Shown here: positions 37,473 to 49,400 of the stretch, piece after piece | Position numbering within the stretch: position 1 is the first letter of the stretch | How the letters are laid out: each line of letters begins with the position of its first letter | DNA from: Lumbricus rubellus | Taxonomy: Eukaryota > Annelida > Clitellata > Crassiclitellata > Lumbricidae | Direction: 5' to 3' | Assembly: GCA_945859605.1 (NCBI GenBank) | Contig: OX243825.1 | Location: 24,295,227 to 24,359,226, forward strand | DNA: 64,000 nt | Made by a program: the position numbers and the translations under genes | Notes under the pieces: model-generated | Seen by the model: only the letters and a program-made list of their open reading frames with translations | Database searches by the model: none | What the model was told of the DNA's origin: nothing

Positions 37473-40400
37473 ATGGTACATGTTAATATATTCGAAATTG
37501 CGGGTATTGGTTTGGTTTTGTCTATCGTGTTTTTAACTTTCAATTGTGATGTTGTTTCTGGTAAGTAAGCCTACGTTCTTGTACAAAACGTCTTGATTTG
37601 TGAGAAATAACAGTGTAATGTGTAATGTACCGGTTAGGTCACGTGTAATGTCCGGGATCAACCCGAAACACGAATCCCCAAATCGTTGAAAATGCACAAA
37701 AACCCGATTTTTTATAATAGCGATCGAATTCTGGGTAAACGTGTGTTTTAGCGTCGTAAATTATTTTCATGCTTATAATGCCTCAAAAAGCGCCGTAAAA
37801 TATTCCTATTGACGTGCAATGGTCTAACAGTTCTAACTCATCTAACAACATACTTATAAATTTGGTAAGGATACGAATATTGACAGAAAATATGTTTTTA
37901 AAATGTCACATATCCCATGCGAAATCGCCGTTCCAATCGCCATTGAACCACAACATCTGTCAGACCAGAAGTTGGGGTACGCACCCAAACCATCGACGTA
38001 TATTGGGCCATGCGATTATAAATACCGGTAACGTGTACGTCAAGACTTCGGTCCTAAGTTCAAAATGAGAAATGGAAGCTGGATGAAGGTATTTCTAGAT
38101 CTCAAATAGAAGCCGGGTTGATGAAAATGCTTAAGTAATGGAAGCTGGATAGGGTATTTTCATATCTGAAATAGAAGCTGGGTTGACGAAAATAACGGGC
38201 GAGAAATCGAAGCTTGTATGTGCACTTGTTACAGTGCCCCTTCAAGCTCTCTACTTGGAGGCGCTCCCGAATGCAGAGTAAACTCTGCATCGGAGTTTCA
38301 TGCCGAAGCGCTGAGCAATTGTGAGTGAAGGACTTGCCCAAGGTCCTTACGGGGCGAGGTGGATTCGAATCTCGAACCTTCCGGCTCCAAGGCAACAACG
38401 CCACCACTACACCACCGCGCCCCACAAGAGGGTTAATAAAACTATTCTAGCTTAAATTGGAGCTGGATTGAAGAAAAATAATTATTATTGAAACAGAAGT
38501 TGGATTCATAAAACAACTGATTCAATTGAAAAAGTTGGACTTTTACTTATTTTGCGTTCTGTCTTATTGCACACTTGCCGCACGCCACTTCCGGAAATGG
38601 TCGCAATTGAACAACAACTTGGTTTGGCAGTTTTTTTAATTACTTACTAGCTGAACCCGGCCACGCGTTGCTGTGGCTGAAAAGAGCCTTCCCTCCCCGT
38701 CCCCCTCCCCTTCCCGTCCCCCTCCCCATCTCCCTCCCCTTCCCCCTCCCCTCCCCATGCCCCTCCCCGTCCCCCTTCCCCTCCCCATCCCCTCCCCCTT
38801 CCCGTCCCTCTCCCCCTCCCCTCGGCCTCCGCCTCTGCCTCCCTGCTTTCCCCATCTCTCTCCTCTCTGTTCGTCCCGCTTCCTCGCCTCCTTTCCTCCC
38901 TCACACCGTCCCTTTGCGATGGCGACGCGGATCGCGCCATAAAACGCTTGAGCAAGAAGGCCGCAATGAAATGCGAAGGCTGCAATGAAATGCGCTAAAG
39001 AAATAAACGGAACAAACGTGCCCGAATTGGTATGCAAGGCTTATTGACGGGCATAGGCTATGTGTTGAAAACGGTCGAATTTGCAAAAAAAAACTTTCAC
39101 TTCGATTCGACCGATAAGAAACAACTTTCACTTCGATTCGACCGATTCTGAGTTAAAATTCAAACCGTCCATATGCCTTCGCCAAAAATAGGTCGCGTTT
39201 AAAAATGGTGGTTCCGCAAGGTTCATATAGCGCATATTCAACTCGGAATCGGTCGAATCGAAGTGAAAGTTGTTTTTTTGTTGTAAAAGATTTGAGCAAA
39301 AAAGCATTATGCAAACCCGCGCCTATATTAACGGAACGTTTTGCTGCAACTTGGCGCCCCATTGAACTTGGCACCCCAGGCAACTGCCTGCTTTGCCTAG
39401 GCGTAAAAAAAATGTTGTGTTTCCGGTAACCCGACCGACCCATTTTTACGGCCGCGACTCAAATATTTTTGTAAAAAAATTTTATTAAAAAAATTTATAA
39501 ATTGTTGAAAATAAATAAATTATTTTTTTTAAACATTTGTACTGACATAACAGAAAAGACGTCAACAAAATGAAATTAATAGGACTGTTTCTAGAGCAGT
39601 TTTAGGTGCAGACAGTCGGGAAATATGCAGTTTATACTTGTTAAACACGTACTTTGTTGCAGCGTGCAGAAAAAGACTATACTTTTTCGGATAGTCACTG
39701 CGTAAAAATATTTTACCAAAATAAAAATATTTTTCGACCTACCTACCCAATTTTTTTGGGCTATGTTACCGGAAACACAACATTTTTTAGGCCCTATGCC
39801 TACAGTTATCCCTAGCTGCAACCTAAACAAAGGAGAGAATTTATATTAAAAAATTTGATATTTTGTATTTTGACAAGGTAAATTAAATTTGCACCTTTAT
39901 TACAATATCACTTCATTGACAAGACTCTTTTAAAATGTGTGATTTTTTGTAGGTGTGGAATTTGTAGAAGAGCCTGAAAATGTGACACTTGACTCGTCTT
40001 GGAAACAGTTCACTTTAAACTGCAGCGTTGCTGTGGCAACAAGTGATGGGATTGACTGGGTTGCTAATTTTGATGGACAAACAGAACCGGATGATATATT
40101 TGTAACATTTACAAATTATAGCAGAGCAGGCTATTCTGTAGAACGGCCCAACAACAGGACTGTGAATCTGATCATTCGTGCAGTAAATTTTCAGAATTCG
40201 TCTGTGGCTGGAAGATATTGCTGCAAGGGTGACAATGGTGCAGGAACTAGCACGTGCGCCTTTGTCAATATTGGTGAGTAAGATGTTTATACAAATTTGT
40301 AATTGACTCACTTTTTGTATTCGGATCAACACCCAAAGTTCTTCATTTTGTTTTATGTGTACATATGTGGGTAATTCTCAAACTTTATTTACCTCCAAGT

Positions 40401-43400
40401 AAAAAATCGAATGATAGCGTACCCCCAGCAAAGTCAGATCAGAAACAAAATGCCACTGTGAAGTCCCCATTGCAGTGACAACTAAAAGTCCTTTTAATCA
40501 TTGCATGGTGTATTAGAGTCGTATATGAGGAGCAGAATTTAAAATATGCATAGTCCTAATGATGCAATCTTGTCAACAAAAGGGAAAATTGGTCTATAAT
40601 CTCTGTTAGAAAGAGCTAACCTGTAGCATTATATTGCTGTGTGGTTGTTTTGACTAACACAGATTTTAAATAAAAAAATTGCCTGGTTTAATATTTGTGA
40701 ATTTCAAATTTTGGCCATGTTTATTTTTGATAGCATGAATAGTTTAAAAACTAGTTTCAAACAGATATATAATTATATATGCTGAAAAGAATCACAAATT
40801 TTAAAGCTCGACCAGAAATTAATCCTTAGGCCAATTCAGCTCTCCTGTTTGAGCTCTATAGTACGGCTGAGAATTTCTAGCTTTGGTTCTTTCAGCCATC
40901 TATACATTATTTTGTTTCAAATTTTTAGTGATCGGCCTAAACATAAATATGTTGCATTCACTATATAAGCTTAGTATTTGAGTATAATCATATGTTGTGA
41001 AAGAAATAAATGACGATGCTGTTATATATTTATATGTAGCTATTCCCTATGATTAGGTCGTAAGTGATTTCGTGGTAATCAATTTGTCGCAATTTATGTC
41101 GTTAATGAAATCGTCGCTATATAAATCATCGCATGCAAGTCGTCATGTTCAGTCCATTGTTTTTTATGTCGTCGTTAAATAATATTGTTGCAATTTATTT
41201 TGTATTATATATCTTTAGTAGTACAACAAAAATTCTCATCATGCAAAGCTAATGTAAAAACTGACATTTTATGAAATTCATGGTTACATAGCTAAATAAA
41301 AAACCAGGTTAAAAGCACAATAAAACGTAAGCACGATATGTAACTCTTATACTGTCTAAGCCGATTGAGTCAATTTCAAAATGCAATGCTGTGAGCGATG
41401 TTTCTCAGGTATTGCAAAATGTTGTCAGGGTTGTATGAATCCAGTACTGTTTTCATCTTATTATCTATCAACACTCAACAGCTTTATATTTCTTCTTCTT
41501 TTGCTGAGTGGGATGACTCACATGAATTCTTTCGATTTTCTTGGCTACTGTCGATTCTTCGAAACGTGGCTTTGCGACGAGAGCTGATATTGACGGATGA
41601 GCTCAATTGATAACACCGTTGAAAGCATTATGCCAGCCCTCCACATAATTTTTCGTTCTGGGTAGATCATCCTTCACGCGCTGATATTGTGACCACAATG
41701 ACATTGCGAAAGTGGTCGACGAGATCCTCTTCCAATGTTTCCGATATAATTCTTCTATACATTCGTGCTTTCCACGATCTCATTTCACATCGCCAGTATG
41801 TCTTCCCGCTCACTACTCTCTTCTTTGTATAAATATAACCCTCATAGACTGCTTTGTGATTTCCTCTGCTACTCGTTACAAACGTTAACTTGAAATTGTG
41901 GCGATTACTAGGCGTACCTTGGCATGTATACGTCGACTTGAAGTATGCTGTGACAGAGGCTCAATATTTGGGGAATAACTAGTTGATTTACGGCCAATAC
42001 GACTAAATGATTGCGATTAGTTGGCTGCGACGATATTGAAGGCGACCATTTGATTTGCGAGCAATTAATTAGTGACTATATGTCTGTGACGAAATGATCT
42101 GCGACGAAATAATCTGCGACGGTATGGATGATTGCCATATGTAGTGCACGTTAAAATCATTGCTAATCAAGGGAAAATGGACACTAAGTCCATAAACTCA
42201 AAGAAAAATTTATTTATCTGGAATTTTTTTTGCATAATTCTTACCGATACTTGGCGTGCCCCCAGGGGTATGCATACCACAGTTTGAGAACCCATGGGCT
42301 AGGCTATCTACACATTTGAGACAATTGCTCCTTCTTATAATCTCGTACATTGCGATTAGTAAGGACTACCGGTAAATTTTATTTATGTTAAGCTATCGAA
42401 GCCAGTACTAAGGCCAAGAAAAAAAATGTTGTGTCTTCGGTAACCCGACCAACTCACTTTTATTGTCGCGACTCGGAAAATTTTATGGATTTTTGTTTAA
42501 TTAAAAAAATTTATTTAATTTTTATTTTATTTTATATATTTTAAAAATTTACAGTTACATTGCCTTCCTGGATGTACAATTGGGACATTATAATTATAGC
42601 ATTCACTAAGCCAGGCGATGATCGTTTCAAGGTATGTTAATTAGAGCAATCAATAGTTTCCCACGGTCAGTTTGACAAGGCAGGCGGCTGTGGGGTGGAT
42701 GGGGGGAGAGAGTACACCTTGAGCCACCTCTAAATCTAGCAAACTCTAGGTGTAACTAGTCACTGGCTTCACAGTCTGGAACAACCCCTAGTGGAGATGT
42801 TCTGTTCTCGCTCATCTTCCCCTTCACTTCCCACTTTATCTTACCAGAAAAGGTGCCAACAAAATGAAATTAACAGGATTGTTTTCTATATAACAATTTT
42901 AGGTGCAGACAGTCAGGAAATAGGCAGATTATACTTGCTTAGAACACGTATTTTGTTATAGCATGTATCTTTGTGCAAAAAAAAGCCGTGGGGTATAATT
43001 TTTCGGATAATCAGTGGCATTTATTAATCACTGTATAAAAATATTTTACCAAAATAAAAATATTTTTCGACCTACCTACCCAATTTTTTTATCTCTGTTA
43101 CGGGAAACACAACATTATTTTTTATGGTCTAATAAAACTTCCTGTAGATTTATGATTATGATGAATGAATGGATGTATGAGTTGATGGGTGGGTGAATAT
43201 CCAGTTTAGTCCTGTTTACATGGGTGCAGTCTTAGGGAGGGACAAGGGAATGGCCCCAATGTTTGTGGTGGGGGAACTGTCAATGCTTATGTCCATATTT
43301 ACGAAATATTCATCATGAACAGCATCGTAAATTCGTACCATGTTAGGACATTCATGATAATTTTGGTTACCGGTAATACTGGTAACACGATAAGAAGCTT

Positions 43401-46400
43401 TCGAGCAAACGACTAAAAAAATTAAGATCATTAATATTTTGTCAGGGCAAAATGAAATGTTTTTCAGGAGATTTCGACCAAATGACTAAAAAAAGGTCGT
43501 CACAAAATTTCGTCAATGAAAATGGAAGATTTATTTTATTTATTTATTTAGAGTATTTATATATCGCCTCTTCAAGAAAACTACTCAGAGAAATAAGAAA
43601 AGATCTCGGCGACTCTGCCGTTTGCCCAAAATGTCACACCTCGGCGATCGTCCTTCGGCCGCTCTTTCGTCCCCCCATCTTCTAGACCAAGGCTCCGCCT
43701 ATGCCTGTTTGCCAAAGCAATTGACAAAATGCCATTTATGATTATTGTGGATGGATGGACGATTGGACGTATGGGTTGATGGGTGGGTGAATATCCAGTT
43801 TACCTCTGTTTACATGGGTGGAGACTTAGGGAGGGACAGGAGGATGCTTCCATCCCCAGTGTTTGTTGTTTGTTTGTATGTGCACTTGTTATAGCGCCCC
43901 ATCAAGCTCTCTACTCAGAGGTGCTCCCGAATGCAGAGCGGACACTGCATCAGAGTTTCACGCCGAAGCGCTGAGCAATTGTGAGTGAATGACTTGCCCA
44001 CTTGAGGTCCTTACGCGGCGAGGTGGATTCGAACCTCGATTCTTCCGGCTCCAAGACAGCAACTACACCACCGTGTCCCACGTTATAGGTCACTCTCACT
44101 GTCGGAATCATAATTAATCGCTACCAGGTATTGCTGAATGAATAGGTATTGTTTGTCTAACACAATGCCTGCAGCTTGTCCTTATCACTATTTTAGCAGT
44201 TTAACAACTTTTCAATTTCGCTTTCCATTATGTAAAATAGCATTTGTTTATACGAATTCTTTCTGGAAATAGCGCAAGCTGTACAAGAAAATGAGCTTCA
44301 AGAACAAGTCTGGCTAGATGCAGGTCAGCTCGCAAGCGAAGTCAGCTAACAAGACTTCTGAAGTCCTTACTGTCCATGTGAAAGCAATTCCTTATTTGAA
44401 ATGGCCTTTTGCTAGTTCCAATGTTGTCAAAAGTTGCTGTAGGTTGGTTTAGCGATGTTCCACCAAATTCATCCTTTGGACACTGACCTTTGAAACCACG
44501 ACTTTGACCTTGACCTAGGCCATGACCACACTGCTTACCTCAGCTGCTTCTCCCTCTTATGCTGTTGGCTGTAGAAGCGTCATCATCAGTTGCAGATGCT
44601 GCATAGAATTGGAAAATTATAATGAATTAGATCGGATCAAGGGGGAAAAGAGAATAATTCATTGTCAATCAGCTGATCAAGGGACATACAAAGTTATTCT
44701 ATGAAACCATTTTCAGGATAAAATTGTATGTTGAAATGATTATCAGTAAACATAAATTTGCTTCCAATCAATCAGCATATTCACAAGTGTATTACATCAC
44801 AAAGTTCTATCAATAATTACAAGAAAGAAACACAAATAAAAATATTTGGCCTTTGCTAACAACTTCTCAGACTTCATCATAATTTAGCAATACGGAGTCC
44901 GAAAGACAAGTTCGGTGTCAGACTGCCCAAAAACGAAACTATTTTACGACCCAAACACTTTTCGCCCAGCGATCTTCAAATCCTGGATCTATTCATCATC
45001 AGAAGGTTAATATTCATTGCCAGAATCATGCATTACACACCTCAAAAACTTTGGAGCTTGGGACAACTTTATCCCTCACTTAAACTTGTTTTTGGACTCC
45101 AATACATTTCTAGTTGTCAACAAACAAGACATCAATTTGTGAGGAATTTTTCAGACATCAACATTTATGCTTTTTTTAAAACACGACGAATGCATATTAT
45201 AAATAGTTTATAGTCTGTTTCAATGCCTGCCATGTACGGACCTGATCCGGCTGGAACAGATTAAATGGATGCCAGTGCAGCACCTTTGGTATATCTATCA
45301 TCTGATAGATGTGGAATTAGGCAGTTGTAATAAAAAAATTAAGAGCTCAGTTGATGACAGATTTTGATGTTCTTAGCCAAAAAATGTGTGAGGCAAGGAT
45401 GCCCACTTTCCCCAATACTGTTTAATATCTACATAGAAGAAATTGTAAGGGAACCGTTGGAAGAAGTGAATGAAGGGATAAAGGTAGGAGGTAGACTGAT
45501 AAAAGCTTTGAGATTCGCAGATGATCAAGCAATGATGGCAGGCACTCAAGAAGGATTACAAAGAATGATGGATCGACTGAACATGATATCGGCAGAATAC
45601 GACATGAAAATAAACATCAAGAAGACAAAGGTTATGAGGATAAGCAAGGGAGGAGAGAAAACAATTAAGGTCACATTAAATGGAGAGGAAATTGAGCACG
45701 TGGAGAAATTCTGCTACCTAGGAAGTATGGTCACAGATGATGCAAGATGCCATGTAGAAATAAAAAGACGAATAGCCATGAGAAAAGACGCATTCAACAA
45801 AAGAGGGGAACTCCTCAGAGGAAAACTACATATATGAACCTAAACAAGAGAATGGTCAAGACGCTGTAGCCCTGTATGGGTCAGAAACATGGACAATGAG
45901 AAAGGATGACATAAAAAGATTGGAGGCTTTTGAAATGTGGATTTGGCAAAGAATGGAGCGTGTCAGCTGGAAGGAACACAAGACGAACGAAGAAATACTG
46001 CAGATGGTGGGCGAGAAAAGGTTAATGCTGGAGACAATACGGAGGAGGCAGAGAAACTGGATTGGCCACATCATGAGGAGTGATACCATAGTAAGAGACA
46101 TCATCGAGGGAAGAATGGAGGGGAAGAAGACAAGAGGAAGACCAAGAACAATGCTACTGGACTGGATGCTGACAAAGGATGGTTACAGAGGGCTAAAGAG
46201 GGACGCACAGAACAGATTTGCGTGGCGCCATTGGACATATGAACCTGCCTGACGGCAGAGAACTAAAGAAGAAGAAGCCAAAAAATGATATTTTTTATTC
46301 AGAAAAAAAATTTATCCACACAGTCTGCTAATTTGATTTGAGATTCAAATTGGAAAGAAATAAATGATTTCTATTTAGCTAATTGACACTCAATGGATGA

Positions 46401-49400
46401 AGTTTGTAGAATTAGTTTACTATTTAAGATTTAAAAGTTTTACTTACTGTTCTTCAAAATTTCAGAAAACAGTTGGAATGTGTGCTTTTTACAACTTAAT
46501 CTTTTAAATACGAGCTGCATTTTTTCCCCATGCATTTTATTACACACTTGTTATAGGGTTAAGGTTACCAGCGATTTTTAGTTATACTGTATATGCTTGT
46601 AGGTGTTTCACAATCACCTAATACTGATATTACAAAAGCAAATGAAGGTACAGGTTTGCTGTGTTTTCATAATTCATTCATCTAGTTTATTTGTTAAATA
46701 TTCCCAATAAATTCTCTAGCAGGTTACTTTTATTTGTGAAAATTTGGCATCACACTGCTGAGATAATGCACCATTTTAAAGAAAGCAATTATGAAATGAA
46801 AGGAACTTCACTTTTTGGCACTGTATACATCTGTTGGTGGCTACTATGTGTGTTAGTCCAATGTGAGGGAATACTTGTGTGGAAGTCACTGTGGAGTCTT
46901 GACAGTACAATATGGCAGCCTATCCATGGTTGGCAGCATGACATGCAACTTGTGATATGAAATTTTCTTTTGTGTCTACCTCTATTTTGCCAGAAAATTC
47001 AAGACCATTATTTTTTTGTTTGGTCATGTGTTCTTCAGTCACGTGCTCGTGAGATTATTGCAAGGTGCTATATAAATGTTTATATACAATACATACATAC
47101 ATACATACATAAATACATACATACATACATAGTTACTTACATACATACATACATACATACATTACATACATACATACATACATTTTACAAATTACTATGT
47201 GCAGGGTCAGCATTGTATGCCATAAGTATGTAAGTTGATGCTTTTATAACTTTTAGGCTTAATTGTTAAATTGTCATGTTCTTTTTAGCTACAACCAGCT
47301 CTACAACATCTACTGACCTTAGTACTACACCCAGTGGTGGATCGTCATCAGGTCAGTGTTTTGTGTGCTTTCAAATTTTGACCATCTTGTTAATGTTGGA
47401 GTTAGTTTCAAGTCAAGTGCAGCATGAGAAAGTCCAACTTGGGTTGCCTTTCAGTGCTGCCTCTAAGCCCTCTATGGAACTTCAGCTTGTAATCCACCTT
47501 GTGATGGTTGGTAAGTTGTGGTTTGTCTATGTGATCATTGAGGAATAGATCACACTGGCACACAACTGTACTCTGCCTGTCTGACTTGCTTGCATATATG
47601 TTACATCTGTGATGGCTGTTGTTGCGTTGCAGAAGTGCAGGCAAAGGTCATAGCAGGCATGTCTTCCAAGCTGCTTCAGTTCAATCCAAGGAAGAAATAA
47701 TGCGTCTGGCTTGGCCCACACCAGGCACATAAAAAATTAATGAAGCATTGATAAAAGTTGCTATTCCCTCGTTGTCGTTCAAGACTCTGGTCATGCTCTC
47801 AAATGGACAGTAATCCATGACTGAGCGTGTTTATACAATGCAGGCGATGTGTCAGATCTTCCAAGCTGTCAGGTCTTATGACTCAATCTGTGGTTCAGCA
47901 CAGCAGTGACTTTTCTTCACTTCTTATTTTAAAATGACTCAAGTGATTACTTTGCCCATGCTTACTTGCTTAGTAGACCTGCAAAAGTTTTGATAACACG
48001 AGCTGGGGCCTGCCCTCAACTTGAGCTCATATATGTAACTATTAACTATTTGAGAGATGGACCATTATTTTTAAAAATTCACATATATAATTATATATAT
48101 ATTTACACACATATTATATTGTAATTTTGTGTAATATATGTATGTATAGGTGTGTAACTGTGTATATATACATAATATAGTAATATCCTATATTGTAGAA
48201 AGATGAGGATAAATTGGTAACTTAAAGTAACACATTCTCAATGTTAAAGCAATAAGATATAAAAACTGGAAATACAGGAAATAATTTCCTAAAAACGCTG
48301 ACAATCATCAATGGTTCTGATAGTTTATAAACCCATATTCAAACAAGCGTAATTCAGAGAAATTTAGAGTTAAAAATTGATTACATATTTTTGTATTGAG
48401 TTATTTGTGATCGGTTAATTTATTGTCTGTGACACACTCCTGTATGAGCAAAAACTTTGTAAATGTCTGATACTTTATTTTTCCTGGGCAGCTGATTTTT
48501 AAATTATTTCTACCGTATGTATACAAGACTATAATTAGAAGAAATACTACCTTACAATTTATTTTCTGTGCTGAACTATGTATAATCTTGTAACATTTGG
48601 TTTATTTGCTTTCTGCTCTTGAAGCATAATATAAATTATAAAGCTAGTACCTGGTACAGTATTTACTTCTCAGTTTTTTCAAGTTGCTAGAAAGAAATGT
48701 AGATATTGTATCGTATCTAAAAAAAAATCGGAGAGCCTATTGCAGTATAGGTAATTCAGAGATGCTTTCATCACGGAATATAAAATGATATTTAGTTGCA
48801 TGCATTTCATTTTGACAGCCAAATGATTTGTGGCACCACACACCAAAACCCATATTAAAGTGATTTTGCAACATTATTGAGTTTGATACGTCATTTCAAC
48901 ATTTGGTCCAAAGGCTTCAAAATGACACAAACATTATTGCTATAGCTTTATTTTAACTCAAGCTATAAGGCAAATAGTGATCCAATTGAATGAATGAATT
49001 AACGTAAGTAAAGTAAAATAATATGCATATCAAGAACATTAACATAGCTTTAAAACTTGTCTTGTTTAACAAAATAAATCAAAGGAATTTTGTAAACATA
49101 CTTGAAGGTAAAATTCTGTCCAAAAATCACAAACATACTAGCCAATTTCCCTAAGTTTATCCGGTGTGTAATGTCTTATTTCTGACATAATACCGATTTT
49201 GATGTGGACTGCCACATTTATGTCAGTTATTTTAATGTGATCTTTTGCAGGAGGAACAGTTGCTGCCATCGTTACTCCCAGTGTCATTGTCTTCATTATT
49301 GTTCTGCTGGTCATACTGTTAGTCTGCTTCCGTGATCCTCGATGTCCAATTAACAAACGGAGACATCCCAGTAATCGTATGTATTCATTAAACTTACACA

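Noticed and set aside
38636..39037. Several overlapping long frames on both strands
   Set aside because: They come from a CCCTCCCC low-complexity tract, giving Pro/Ser or Gly/Arg homopolymer-like proteins.
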